A DNA stretch of 64,000 nucleotides, taken from NCBI GenBank assembly GCA_014802045.1, contig JAAVDA010000020.1, positions 17,448 to 81,447 on the forward strand, written 5' to 3'. The notes beneath the pieces are model-generated. The model had not been told where the DNA came from. It did no database searches and saw only the letters and a list, made by a program, of their open reading frames with translations. Position 1 is the stretch's first letter; the number at the start of each line of letters is the position of its first letter. A program made the position numbers and the translations under genes. Source of the DNA: Bacteroides sp. (GTDB taxonomy: Bacteria; Bacteroidota; Bacteroidia; Bacteroidales; Muribaculaceae). Below, one piece after another: positions 17,927 to 26,319 of this stretch.

Positions 17927-19096
17927 TCATCGAAATTCTTTCAGACGGGCCACGAGCATTATATTATTGTCATTCTCGCTGAGAGTAGACATGAACTCCT
18001 CTACAGCCTCTCTATGAGTGGAGGATATATCACCTTCATCTATTGCTTTCTGAAGCTTGTCCAGAAGTTCCAGGGGCTCGAAGACATCAAACATGTAGCC
18101 GTCATGAAAACTCCATCCCCACTTGAGGTCAAAGAAAAAGTCATTTACTTTCCGGCCCGCTCTCCAAGCCTCGCGTGTCTGCTTATCCACGACAATCGTG
18201 CCTTTATTCACACCTCCTACAATATTAGCGAAAACGTGTGCGGGGAGTTCCTGATAGACAAAGAAGGCACCATCCCTTCGCTCGGGGGTCATATCAAGCT
18301 TGAACACGGCTTCGAGTCGGTTGGCAGGAGCATTGTAATGATACAGTGTGTCGTTGAAAGTGGTGTGGAAAGTCTGCCGCGGGCTACATCTGAATGACCA
18401 CAACTCATGATTGAAGCCCACACTCCTCCCCTCTTCATCAACACTATTGACTGCAAGTTGGGGAGCGTAGACAAAGCACACTGTATCGCCCGCAGCATCG
18501 CCCACGCTGAAATTGGCAGCAACAAAAGCATTCTCATTATCCTCCCGGAAGCAGAGCTGTACGGCCGACACCGTAGAATCGGAATTCAGAAAGAGTTTTC
18601 CTTTGTTTAACGGTTTATTAAGTTTGGCCACTCCGATAAAATTACCTCGGAGATCATAGCAGTTGATTTTATTACCGAAGCCGGCCACATATATTCTATC
18701 GGACGGCTCGTCAATCAGCACATCGTAGGCTCCCACAAAATATTCTCCCGGCCCATTGCCCACAGCACCGATGTCGCAGAGGTATTTTCCATCTCGCGTG
18801 AAGAGTTTCACCGGTTTCTTCCCCACTGCAATATAGTTGTCGGAGAAAGCCGGCATGCCGGGTTGAAAGAATGCTTCATCACGATTCTCAAACCGCACTA
18901 CGCGAAACTCTTCGGCTATGTCGCTGAGCAGCATATCGCGCGTCTCGGTGACAAGAGACTCGTCGACTACCATCACTTCCGACGAAGCTGTTTCCATCAT
19001 TCTCACACTTATCGGTTTGCTCGAACAGCCCGTGAGAATAACACTCATAAGAAGAAAGGTGAATGAGACAATACTACGGAATGTTATCTTTTCCAT
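17927..19096 (-). CDS. Six-bladed beta-propeller lipoprotein (DUF5128-like)
   Basis: 389 aa. Signal peptide with lipobox LTGC (Cys24). Repeats rich in Gly/Asp follow; SDIAEEFRVVRFEN and GKYLCDIGAVGNGPGEYFVG are the recognisable family phrases, as in the six-bladed propeller proteins common in Bacteroidales. Ligand and role are unknown; they are often encoded in twos or threes next to ECF sigma factors. The ATG lies 13 bp inside the 3' end of the related gene at 19084, showing coupling. Last gene of the sigma-factor operon. Confidence 0.85.
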   Translation of the reverse strand: MEKITFRSIVSFTFLLMSVILTGCSSKPISVRMMETASSEVMVVDESLVTETRDMLLSDIAEEFRVVRFENRDEAFFQPGMPAFSDNYIAVGKKPVKLFTRDGKYLCDIGAVGNGPGEYFVGAYDVLIDEPSDRIYVAGFGNKINCYDLRGNFIGVAKLNKPLNKGKLFLNSDSTVSAVQLCFREDNENAFVAANFSVGDAAGDTVCFVYAPQLAVNSVDEEGRSVGFNHELWSFRCSPRQTFHTTFNDTLYHYNAPANRLEAVFKLDMTPERRDGAFFVYQELPAHVFANIVGGVNKGTIVVDKQTREAWRAGRKVNDFFFDLKWGWSFHDGYMFDVFEPLELLDKLQKAIDEGDISSTHREAVEEFMSTLSENDNNIMLVARLKEFR

Positions 19097-20319
19097 TTTC
19101 CTATTATTATATAGTTATTATCATCCAGATTAATAGTTTCTTTAAGATCACGCATCCGCTTCATTCCCTCTTCATTTGCCAAAGGATGACTCTCGGGAGC
19201 GGCCTCAAGACAATCGAGCAGATCGCCGGGGTCGATACACCACGAGAAATATTCGGCATTCTGGTGGTCAGACCATCCACGATCCATAGTCAGTGTGCCG
19301 AGATTGTCAAGCATCAGCACTGCGGGAGCACCGCGCAGAGTATAGCGATCAATCACAAACGGTGTGAGATGCGGGAGCTGGTAGGAACCTTCGCCTGTCT
19401 GCACCGGCGCTCCATAGCCTATCACTACATAAAACTGAGGTAACGACTGCAAGGTGTGCATCGGAATCTTATCCCCGAAATCAAAAGTAAAATCAGGACG
19501 GAAGCAGGAGTCTGCATACGCATAGAGCGAATCTGCCTCAGGTATCACACGAAACAGCGAATATGTAAAACCATTACCATCGGCTGTAGTCCCTCCATAC
19601 ACCTCGTTGCTATAGTCGGGCTCCACGGCTATTTCGGGACGGTTGACAGAACTAACTACGTTACCATGAAAATCCTGTACCCAGACAGGGCCAAGCTGAG
19701 ACATTCCCGAAAACCGCAGAGACGCGACTGTCAGCAGACCGTTCTCATTGTCTATCCGGAAAAATCCTTTATGAACTTTCTCCGGAAAAGGAATCGAACC
19801 GACGTAGACACCGGTCGTATCATAGATTTTCAGATTGGTAGCCGCATATTCCAGCAGATATATCCGCCCGGCAGCCTCATCTACAGTGATATAATAGGGC
19901 GCAATACTATATTCGCCCGGACCTTGCCCCTTGGCACCTATCTTGCCGAGATACTTCCCGCTGCGGTAAAACTGTTTTATTGCATTTCCATCATATATGA
20001 TTATGCGACTATCATTTACCCATATAGATCCACCGCCCACCAAAGCCTCATCAGTGTTTTCGAGCTTCACTATCTCCAGATCATCCATCAACTCGGAAGC
20101 GAGAAGAGTGACTGTCTCAGGGGATGAAGTGAGGCGGCCGACAATCAAAGTATCAGAGCCCACCACCACACGCTCAGCCGAGACAGGAGCCTCGGCAAAA
20201 GATTTTGATGATGGATTGGCAGAGAATGGGAAATCGCGCTGAGGGGCGCTTTTTGAGCCGCATGAGCACAAAGCGCATAGAATCCCGGTGATGGCCGGGA
20301 GAATCAATGTAGATTTCAT
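19084..20319 (-). CDS. Six-bladed beta-propeller lipoprotein, paralogue of its downstream neighbour
   Basis: 411 aa. N-terminal signal with Cys18/Cys20 (ALCSCGS); Cys20 is the more likely lipidated residue, though the lipobox is not ideal. Shares with the next gene the ELMDDLEIVKLENTDEALVG opening blade and GKYLGKIGAKGQGPGEY. The two are thus divergent tandem duplicates. It starts 17 bp after the candidate anti-sigma gene and overlaps the next gene by 13 bp. Function unknown; probably surface or periplasmic binding linked to the sigma factor circuit. Confidence 0.84.
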   Translation of the reverse strand: MKSTLILPAITGILCALCSCGSKSAPQRDFPFSANPSSKSFAEAPVSAERVVVGSDTLIVGRLTSSPETVTLLASELMDDLEIVKLENTDEALVGGGSIWVNDSRIIIYDGNAIKQFYRSGKYLGKIGAKGQGPGEYSIAPYYITVDEAAGRIYLLEYAATNLKIYDTTGVYVGSIPFPEKVHKGFFRIDNENGLLTVASLRFSGMSQLGPVWVQDFHGNVVSSVNRPEIAVEPDYSNEVYGGTTADGNGFTYSLFRVIPEADSLYAYADSCFRPDFTFDFGDKIPMHTLQSLPQFYVVIGYGAPVQTGEGSYQLPHLTPFVIDRYTLRGAPAVLMLDNLGTLTMDRGWSDHQNAEYFSWCIDPGDLLDCLEAAPESHPLANEEGMKRMRDLKETINLDDNNYIIIGKWKR

Positions 20320-20336
20320 AATGCGGTATAGTAGGA

Positions 20337-21086
20337 TCAGTTATATGTAATGGAGGTTGTCTCTATCATCAGCACTGAGGGGATAGTGGATGTGTCGTAG
20401 GCCTTAAAGGAGAGCAATCTGCCTGAAGTGTCTGAAAACACAGCTACCAGTTTTACCGTGCCCATCTTTGTGGTGTGTTCGAGAGTTATCCGGTCGTTCT
20501 TTACGGTCATTCTCACATTATTTCCATTAAGCACCTTACTAAGACCATCGGCTCCAGAATAGAGCGTTTCGAAAATATCAGTGAATGCTTCCGGAGGCAA
20601 AATTTCACCGGAGATCTCTTTGCCATTGAATATAATTTTTTCACCCTGAGTCAATTCAAGGCAATAATGACGGTGCTGTTCATTCCAGTCTATCTTCACG
20701 TTTGAAGTATTTACTCCGGATGTATAGACCAGCGACACGGGATGCATCTCCCCCTTAGGGGAGAGTTTGTTGAGCGCATCATCCGCTCCCGGAAGCATTC
20801 GCACCTGAAGCTCGATGCGACACACTCTGGAGGTGCGGATTTTTTCCATGCCGAGCTGAATCACCTTAGAAGCGGCAATAGTGAAATCAGGATGAACGAA
20901 AAGCAGACCTATACCTACTCCTACCACCAGCACAGCCACCAGACGGCTCACTCGGACCAAGGTCTTCTTCCATCGGGGCACCCGGCGAACAGGAGGAATA
21001 AATCTCATATCGGTGACCGGCGCATGGTGTGGCTCAAGCAACCGGAGCACAGACTCATAATCTTTATCGTCGTGGGAGAGTTTCAT
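20337..21086 (-). CDS. Single-pass membrane protein, candidate anti-sigma factor
   Basis: 249 aa from ATG 21086 (MKLSHDDKDYESVLRLLEPH). The frame is open to 21203 but that lies inside the sigma gene; the ATG is one base from the sigma stop (TGATATG). About 42 cytoplasmic residues precede one membrane helix at 45-64, then a periplasmic domain of about 180 residues with beta-strand character (CRIELQVRMLPG, MTVKNDRITLEHTTKMGTVK). I recognise no known domain. Position immediately after an ECF sigma gene plus this topology suggests a membrane anti-sigma factor; this is inference from context. Confidence 0.65.
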   Translation of the reverse strand: MKLSHDDKDYESVLRLLEPHHAPVTDMRFIPPVRRVPRWKKTLVRVSRLVAVLVVGVGIGLLFVHPDFTIAASKVIQLGMEKIRTSRVCRIELQVRMLPGADDALNKLSPKGEMHPVSLVYTSGVNTSNVKIDWNEQHRHYCLELTQGEKIIFNGKEISGEILPPEAFTDIFETLYSGADGLSKVLNGNNVRMTVKNDRITLEHTTKMGTVKLVAVFSDTSGRLLSFKAYDTSTIPSVLMIETTSITYN

Positions 21087-21087
21087 A

Positions 21088-21576
21088 TCACAAGAGATTA
21101 TATTTTTTGCGTAGGGATTCGAGACCTTCATAATAACGGCGTTTTGCCGTGGAGCTCGAAAATCCGAGCGTTTCGGCCACTTCGTCGAAAGTAAGCCCGG
21201 CATAAATCTTCAGGCGGATCACTTCGCGAGACTCTTCGGGCATAGCAGCGACCAAAGTCCGGATTCTCTCAACCTCTTCTTCAAAATTTTCGGCATCGCT
21301 ATCAAGCAATGCCACCTCAGAGGATGACAGATCCACATAATGCGGAGCAATAGTGCGTGAAGAGCAGGCATTGGCAAGAGAACGGAATATGTAAGCCGGG
21401 AGATTGGCGACTTTTTCCACTTCATGATGCCGTTCAAGAAGCCGGAGATATAGATCTTGCAAAATATCTTGAGCCTCAGCAACAGAACCTGTGCGATAAC
21501 AGGCATAGCGGAAAAGCCTCTGCTTATGGCTTTCCATCACATCAGTGAGCCTCCGGATGAATTCTGTCTGCTTCAT
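21088..21576 (-). CDS. ECF-type RNA polymerase sigma factor
   Basis: 162 aa. Region 2 is seen in ESHKQRLFRYACYRTG, AEAQDILQDLYLRLLE and LPAYIFRSLANACSS; region 4 in AAMPEESREVIRLKIYAGL, FDEVAETLGFSSSTAKRRYY (helix-turn-helix). First gene of a four-gene run with the candidate anti-sigma factor and two propeller lipoproteins, suggesting a surface-signal-responsive regulon that includes the operon itself. I see no exact -7 TAnnTTTG in front of it; the nearest is a one-mismatch box (TTAATTTG, plus 21644-21651). Confidence 0.92.
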   Translation of the reverse strand: MKQTEFIRRLTDVMESHKQRLFRYACYRTGSVAEAQDILQDLYLRLLERHHEVEKVANLPAYIFRSLANACSSRTIAPHYVDLSSSEVALLDSDAENFEEEVERIRTLVAAMPEESREVIRLKIYAGLTFDEVAETLGFSSSTAKRRYYEGLESLRKKYNLL

Positions 21577-21716
21577 ACATTATATGTGACTGCAAAAATC
21601 TCGAAATAGTCCATTACAAGGGTAAATATCCAGCTTTTTAACACAAATTAAGCATACTGACAGCAGATGGCGGAAAATAGTGTCCTGAAATAAATCTTTT
21701 AGAGGTATGACAACAG

Positions 21717-21766
21717 TGTTACAATACAAGCGCTTGATTTTAAGGATTATATCAGCTATTGTAACA
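21717..21766. repeat. Inverted repeat with nested palindrome, candidate operator
   Basis: Nine-base arms TGTTACAAT (21717-21725) and ATTGTAACA (21758-21766), separated by 32 nt that contain CAAGCGCTTG (21727-21736). A further TGTAAC occurs at 21771. Directly visible; regulatory role inferred from its place between divergent sigma genes. Confidence 0.45.
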
Positions 21767-21805
21767 ATGATGTAACGAATTTAACTTCTGTTAACCTCAA
21801 AATTC

Positions 21806-21834
21806 TTGCAACGGTAAATTTTGCCGTAACTTTG
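21806..21834 (+). promoter_or_regulatory. Promoter for the 21915 sigma gene
   Basis: TTG (21806-21808), 18-nt spacer, TAACTTTG (21827-21834), then an A-rich leader of about 75 nt. The -7 box is exact; the -33 spacing is a little short. Confidence 0.7.
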
Positions 21835-21914
21835 CATCGTCAACGAACAACAAACCCCGCTGACAAAAGCAAAACGAAAACAAACATCAACCACCAATAA
21901 AAAATCACCGCATT

Positions 21915-22418
21915 ATGGCAACCGTAGAATTCCAGACCCGCCTCATGAGCCTCCAGGCAAATCTCCTTAACTTCGCTTATATGCTCACCTCAAACCGCGA
22001 CGATGCTCATGATCTCGTGCAAGACACTACTCTCAAGGCTCTCGATAATGCCGACAAGTATGTGGAAAACACAAACTTCAAGGGGTGGGTGTTTACCATC
22101 ATGCGCAATATCTTCATCAACAACTACCGCCGGGTGATGCGCAATGCTACCGTGGTTGACCAGACTGAAGATCTCTATCACCTCAATCTCTCACAGGATT
22201 CAGGCATCGACTCGCCCGAAGAGTCATACAGCGTGCAGGAAATCACAGCCGCCATCAACGAATTTCCCGAAAAATACCGCATTCCCTTTTCGATGCATGT
22301 GGCCGGCTATAAGTATAACGAAATCGCCGATGAGACCGGTCTGCCTCTCGGCACAGTGAAGAGCCGTATCTTCTTCGCCCGCCAGCAGCTTCAGACCCGT
22401 TTCGCCGACTATCGCTAA
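21915..22418 (+). CDS. ECF-type RNA polymerase sigma factor
   Basis: 167 aa. Region 2: NLLNFAYMLTSNRDDAHDLV, DTTLKALDNADKYVENTNFK and GWVFTIMRNIFINNYRR. Region 4: INEFPEKYRIPFSMHVAGYK, NEIADETGLPLGTVKSRIFF. It differs from the 21088 sigma (no shared linker, different region 4) and has no anti-sigma gene beside it. This type, with FINNYRR and LGTVKSRIFFARQQL, is widespread in Bacteroidales as a stand-alone housekeeping-like ECF factor. Ends 103 bp before a strong hairpin. Confidence 0.93.
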   Translation: MATVEFQTRLMSLQANLLNFAYMLTSNRDDAHDLVQDTTLKALDNADKYVENTNFKGWVFTIMRNIFINNYRRVMRNATVVDQTEDLYHLNLSQDSGIDSPEESYSVQEITAAINEFPEKYRIPFSMHVAGYKYNEIADETGLPLGTVKSRIFFARQQLQTRFADYR

Positions 22419-22520
22419 GAGTCAGACACCAACTTAACATTACAACACACACATTACTCCGAATACACACCATCTATTTATTATGCACTTCTAATCTTAT
22501 TATGAAAGCACCTTTTGAAG

Positions 22521-22557
22521 AATGGCCCTGCGTGACGGAATTCCACGCAGGGCCATT
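22521..22557. terminator. 14-bp perfect hairpin between convergent genes, probable bidirectional terminator
   Basis: Arms AATGGCCCTGCGTG (22521-22534) and its exact complement (22544-22557) around a 9-nt loop. It sits between the sigma gene (+, ends 22418) and the GH3 gene (-, ends 22580). Neither side has a proper T run, so termination may depend on Rho or the strength of the stem. Confidence 0.65.
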
Positions 22558-22579
22558 ATGTTGGGGTCTGAGTGGGGAA

Positions 22580-25120
22580 TCAAAGATTTATTTTCGCCTC
22601 AAGCGGGAGATTGGCAGAAGACCCTCCCACACGGACTATAAATTCTCCCGGCTCCACGCGCCAGTCGCCCTGTTCAGGGTCATAAAAGCGGAATGCACGG
22701 TCTGTGAGAATGAGGCTCACCTCTTTGGTCTCTCCCGGTTCGAGCCATATCTTTTCGAACTCCTTGAGTTCCTTGACCGGTCGCGGCAGACTGGCCTGAA
22801 TATCGCTCACATAGACCTGCGCTATCTCTCCGCCGGCCACCGGACCAGTGTTTTTAACCTTGAAGGTGACACCCACCGTTCCGTCCGGCTTACGGCTGGC
22901 CATCAAATCAGAATAAGCAAAAGTGGTGTAGGATAGTCCGTGACCAAAGGGGAAAAGAGGCTTCACACCCGAATGGTCATAGCCTCTATAGCCCGTGAAG
23001 ATGCCTTCGCGATAGTAAATCTTCTTCTCGTGGCGGGTTTCATCATAATTGCCGGCCGCAGGAGAATCTTCCCACCGGCGCTCGATAGTGAACGGCAGTT
23101 TGGCCGACGGATTGACTCTTCCGGCTATTATCTCACCGAGAGCTGTGCCACCCTCCATGCCGGGATATAGAGCGTGGATAATAGCCGGAGCAGAGTCGGC
23201 CCACCGGCTCATGTCGACTCCCCCGCCACCAAATACCACAACGGCAGTGGACGAATTGGCCCGAAGCATGGCATGAACGAGGCTATCCTGACCGGGAGGA
23301 AGCGCAAACGGACGATCGCGGCCCTCAAGCTCTATAGACCCGTCGAGCCCTATGCAGCAGACCACAATATCGGCCTGTGAGGCTATCTTCTCAGCCTCAG
23401 AAAAGTCTATATCGCCTATGCTGCAATAGCCGAGTCGCATCTCTGCCGGACTGCTGTTGCGGCTCATATACTCCAGTTTCACACTCACCGGTTTTCCTGC
23501 CTCGACTGGAACTTCTGTCTCACCGAAAAAGAATGACGAACTGCCCGAACCATCCACCTTAAGCTCACCATCTATCCAAAGACGGCATCCGCCCTGTGTG
23601 TCTGCAAAGAAAATCAGAGTGTCGTTCTTGACCGGAATCACCGAGCCCTCCCAAACAATACGGAAATTATCCGTGAGTCCCTTCACATCGTCGGGGCCAT
23701 TGGACCACCATTCGTTGTTGACCTTACGCTCCACCCTCCGGATGATTGGAGTCGTGTCTGCCTCAGAGGCAAAATAGGAAGCAAGAAGTCCGCGGGAGCC
23801 ATCAGGCGCCTTAAACTCGGCATCGGCAAAAGCATTGCGTTTCAGTCGTGGCGACACACCCTCGGCATAGAGCACTTCGGCTTCGGGATAGGCGGCCATA
23901 ATGCCGTCGAGAGCTGTGCGCACATACCAGGGATTGACTTTTGAGCTGCCGCCCCCGCCATAGACGATGCCACTATTATTGAAACGACGGTCGGATATGA
24001 CAGAGGGGTTAGCCGTGGGACCGACCACAGCTATCTTTCTGACACCCGATGGGAGAGCCGGAAGCAGACCATCGTTCTTTAGCAGGATAATTCCCTCACG
24101 GGCTGCCGCAAGAGCAGCCGCATTACGCTCAGGGCTATAAATCGGCAAGGAGTCAATTTTCTGCGGACGGTCAAGGAAGCCCATCTCTATGCACACCTTA
24201 TATATATGGCGCACCTTTTCGTCGATATCGGCCTGAGTAAGCTCCCCTGATTCAAGGAGTGGCTTGATTTTTTCAGGAATCAGATAGTAATTGCTACCCA
24301 TCTCCATATCGAGCCCCCGACGGGCTGCTTCGAGAGTGGAGTGAGTGGCGCCCCAGTCTGACATAAACATTCCATCAAACTTCCACTCTTTACGGAGGAG
24401 GCTGTCGAGCCACTCGTTTTCCGAGCAGTGCTGACCGTTGAGAAGATTATAGCCCGACATCACGGCCTTGAGATTGCCACGGGTAATCAGCTCCTCAAAC
24501 GGCAGGAGATAAATCTCGCGCAGTGTGCGCTCTGAAGCTTCAGTGCTCACAGAGTAGCGGTCAAACTCCTGGTCGTTTCCGGCAAAATGTTTCACCACCG
24601 GAAGCGCTCCCCCATCTGTCACGGCATTAGTGAAAGCCATGGCCATCTCGGCCGTGAGAGCGGGATCTTCGCCGAAATACTCGAAATTTCGGGCTCCCTT
24701 GGAAGCACGATAGATATTCACACCCGGGGCAAGCATGAGATGAATGCCTCTGGCCCTCCAGTCGTCGGCATAAGCCTTTCCGGTAGCCGCCGCCAGATCA
24801 CGGTTCCACGACGAAGCGAGCGATAACGACGAAGGATAGGCTGTGGCACGCCCGAAAAGTCCCCAGGATGCCACACCCAGCGGCCCGTCGGCCATTTCAA
24901 AGGCCGGAATACCCAACCGCTCGCAAGGATGAAGAAAAAAGTCATTGTAGCCGGACAGAAGTGCAAGCTTCTCATCGAGAGTCATGCGCCTGATGAGATC
25001 GTCCACTCTTTCGTCAGCACTCAGCATCGGGTCGCGGAACTGCTCCTGAGCCCGCACATTACCCATCCACAGGGTCGCCCCCAAGGCGACCGCAAAACAA
25101 ATCAGTTTTCTTTTATTCAT
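22580..25120 (-). CDS. Glycoside hydrolase family 3 beta-glycosidase with PA14 insert
   Basis: 846 aa from ATG 25120 (MNKRKLICFAVALGATLWMG), which gives a signal peptide; an upstream in-frame ATG at 25153 would lie in the preceding gene. GH3 N-domain at about 35-320 with VKHFAGNDQE and the nucleophile region FMSDWGATHS (Asp). The C-domain (about 370 on) is interrupted by a PA14 domain (about 455-590, with FADTQGGCRLWIDGELKVDG), then resumes (DIVVCCIGLDGSIELEGRDR). A fibronectin-III-like domain ends the protein (GEIAQVYVSD). Likely a periplasmic beta-glucosidase/xylosidase on plant or host oligosaccharides. No SusC/D nearby, so not an obvious polysaccharide utilisation locus. Two bp after the nuclease-like gene. 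Confidence 0.93.
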   Translation of the reverse strand: MNKRKLICFAVALGATLWMGNVRAQEQFRDPMLSADERVDDLIRRMTLDEKLALLSGYNDFFLHPCERLGIPAFEMADGPLGVASWGLFGRATAYPSSLSLASSWNRDLAAATGKAYADDWRARGIHLMLAPGVNIYRASKGARNFEYFGEDPALTAEMAMAFTNAVTDGGALPVVKHFAGNDQEFDRYSVSTEASERTLREIYLLPFEELITRGNLKAVMSGYNLLNGQHCSENEWLDSLLRKEWKFDGMFMSDWGATHSTLEAARRGLDMEMGSNYYLIPEKIKPLLESGELTQADIDEKVRHIYKVCIEMGFLDRPQKIDSLPIYSPERNAAALAAAREGIILLKNDGLLPALPSGVRKIAVVGPTANPSVISDRRFNNSGIVYGGGGSSKVNPWYVRTALDGIMAAYPEAEVLYAEGVSPRLKRNAFADAEFKAPDGSRGLLASYFASEADTTPIIRRVERKVNNEWWSNGPDDVKGLTDNFRIVWEGSVIPVKNDTLIFFADTQGGCRLWIDGELKVDGSGSSSFFFGETEVPVEAGKPVSVKLEYMSRNSSPAEMRLGYCSIGDIDFSEAEKIASQADIVVCCIGLDGSIELEGRDRPFALPPGQDSLVHAMLRANSSTAVVVFGGGGVDMSRWADSAPAIIHALYPGMEGGTALGEIIAGRVNPSAKLPFTIERRWEDSPAAGNYDETRHEKKIYYREGIFTGYRGYDHSGVKPLFPFGHGLSYTTFAYSDLMASRKPDGTVGVTFKVKNTGPVAGGEIAQVYVSDIQASLPRPVKELKEFEKIWLEPGETKEVSLILTDRAFRFYDPEQGDWRVEPGEFIVRVGGSSANLPLEAKINL

Positions 25121-25122
25121 TA

Positions 25123-25821
25123 TTATTTTATTCTGAAATATTTCAGTATACACTTATCTATGTCACATACATCAATAAAACATTCAGACATCTCTTCCAG
25201 AAGCGGAGTATAGACTGTTTTTCCGTTTTTCAACTCTTTTATCGGCGAGCCCACCACCTCATCAAGGTCCATCAGAAATATATCTTCCGGATCATCAGGC
25301 GTGCCTCCGACACCCATAAGGACAAAAACAGGGTGGCCTTCAGCACTCTGCACATCCTTGAAACGCTCAATCTGTTGAGTTTCAAGATAAGCGGTTTCCA
25401 TGGAGGAGCGATATTTACATTCGAGCCAATATTTCACTCTGAATTTACCCACACACTGCGACACCATAAAATCCGGACACAGCGACCGCTCATCCATGTT
25501 TCTGCCCATTCCCAACTTATAGTCGGCACTTCTGGAGATAACATTCACACGCTCTATCTTTTTCAGATAGTTGAACACATAATTCTCAAACTCAATGCCT
25601 TTTATCACATTGGGTGATACAGCCACAACTTTCTGCACAGTCATCTTCTCACGATCTTTCATCCGGCCGATAATCTCGTCGGCATCAATTCCGGCGAAAT
25701 CGGCGAATTTTCGAATCACCACAACCTCGTCGTCCGACAGCAATCCATCGGCCAGAGCAAGGCGCTCCAACCATTCAAGCACTTCAGTGACAGTAAAAGA
25801 TGTTTCTTCCTCGGTCTTCAT
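25123..25821 (-). CDS. TerB-like domain fused to a PD-(D/E)XK nuclease-like domain
   Basis: 232 aa from ATG 25821; the longer frame to 25860 would start within the promoter. Residues about 8-55 resemble a TerB/tellurite-type helical domain (WLERLALADGLLSDDEVVVI). The rest looks like a PD-(D/E)XK nuclease fold: helix GIEFENYVFNYLKKIERV, then CPDFMVSQ...YWLECKYRSS, i.e. Asp followed about 15 residues later by Glu-Cys-Lys, then a helix with QQIERFKD. I know of no named family with this pairing. Its stop is 2 bp from the GH3 start, but a shared function seems unlikely. Very short predicted leader. Restriction-like or defence role is possible but unproven. Confidence 0.7.
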   Translation of the reverse strand: MKTEEETSFTVTEVLEWLERLALADGLLSDDEVVVIRKFADFAGIDADEIIGRMKDREKMTVQKVVAVSPNVIKGIEFENYVFNYLKKIERVNVISRSADYKLGMGRNMDERSLCPDFMVSQCVGKFRVKYWLECKYRSSMETAYLETQQIERFKDVQSAEGHPVFVLMGVGGTPDDPEDIFLMDLDEVVGSPIKELKNGKTVYTPLLEEMSECFIDVCDIDKCILKYFRIK

Positions 25822-25829
25822 AACGAGTA

Positions 25830-25860
25830 CAAATATAGCACATCGCCCCCGATCCCACAA
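25830..25860 (-). promoter_or_regulatory. Promoter for the TerB/nuclease-like gene
   Basis: Minus strand TTG (25860-25858), 20-nt spacer, TATATTTG (25837-25830), then 8 nt to ATG 25821. Predicts a leader of only a few nucleotides. Confidence 0.7.
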
Positions 25861-25888
25861 TTTTTATTACGGATTTGTCCCTACCCCG

Positions 25889-25927
25889 AAAAAAGCAAGC
25901 CCTGCAGCTGAATGAGCTACAGGGCTT
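25889..25927 (-). terminator. Intrinsic terminator after tRNA-fMet
   Basis: Minus strand AAGCCCTGTAGCT-CATTC-AGCTGCAGGGCTT, a 13-bp stem with one wobble pair, followed by GC and six T. It begins 12 nt after the encoded CCA end. Confidence 0.9.
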
Positions 25928-25938
25928 TACGAGAGTGA

Positions 25939-26013
<75 letters not shown>

Positions 26014-26027
26014 ATGTTTTCTGAGTG

Positions 26028-26059
26028 CAAAGTTACAACCTTTTGCTATACCGGCCAAA
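26028..26059 (-). promoter_or_regulatory. Consensus Bacteroides promoter for tRNA-fMet
   Basis: Minus strand TTTG (26059-26056), exactly 20 nt, TAACTTTG (26035-26028), then 14 nt to the mature tRNA 5' end. Both boxes perfect. Confidence 0.9.
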
Positions 26060-26183
26060 TATTTGCACCTCTTTTTGTGTTAACAAAAGTCAAACCACTA
26101 TATATCATCCCACTACTCACGAAATAAAAATCCAGATATAAAAATTTTCGCCTTGAGAATATGTGATTTTCAGAAAAACGATA

Positions 26184-26191
26184 TATCTTTG
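26184..26191 (+). promoter_or_regulatory. -7 promoter box (TATCTTTG) for rubrerythrin
   Basis: TATCTTTG, 128 nt before ATG 26320, with no clear -33 box. The 306-bp gap 26014-26319 otherwise holds only the tRNA promoter and this AT-rich leader; I see no gene there. A long leader leaves room for post-transcriptional control. Confidence 0.5.
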
Positions 26192-26319
26192 TGACCACAT
26201 TACCGAAGGATTTCACGCTTTCGGTTGACCGATAATCAACTCCAAACTGCAATAACCAAAAGCTAAACAATAATATCCAAATAGATTACTTTTAATCATA
26301 ACACGAAACATTCATCCCT

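Larger units (their letters stand above)
21577..21914. promoter_or_regulatory. 338-bp divergent intergenic region between two sigma-factor genes
   Basis: No gene is seen here. It holds a consensus-like promoter for the + strand sigma gene (21806-21834), an inverted repeat TGTTACAAT/ATTGTAACA (21717-21725 and 21758-21766) and, between its arms, a perfect 10-bp palindrome CAAGCGCTTG (21727-21736). The region is AT-rich compared with the flanking genes. The repeats could be operators for one or both regulators; that is inference. Confidence 0.5.

Noticed and set aside
21087-21203. Longer N-terminus of the candidate anti-sigma protein
   Set aside because: It would lie entirely inside the sigma gene; the ATG at 21086 is one base from the sigma stop.
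22502-22936. Open + strand frame beginning over the hairpin at 22521
   Set aside because: Runs antisense into GH3, no homology, and begins in a terminator-like hairpin.
26046-26270. Small minus-strand frame in the rubrerythrin upstream region
   Set aside because: Covers the tRNA-fMet promoter and the rubrerythrin -7 box, has unbiased codons and no recognisable motif.
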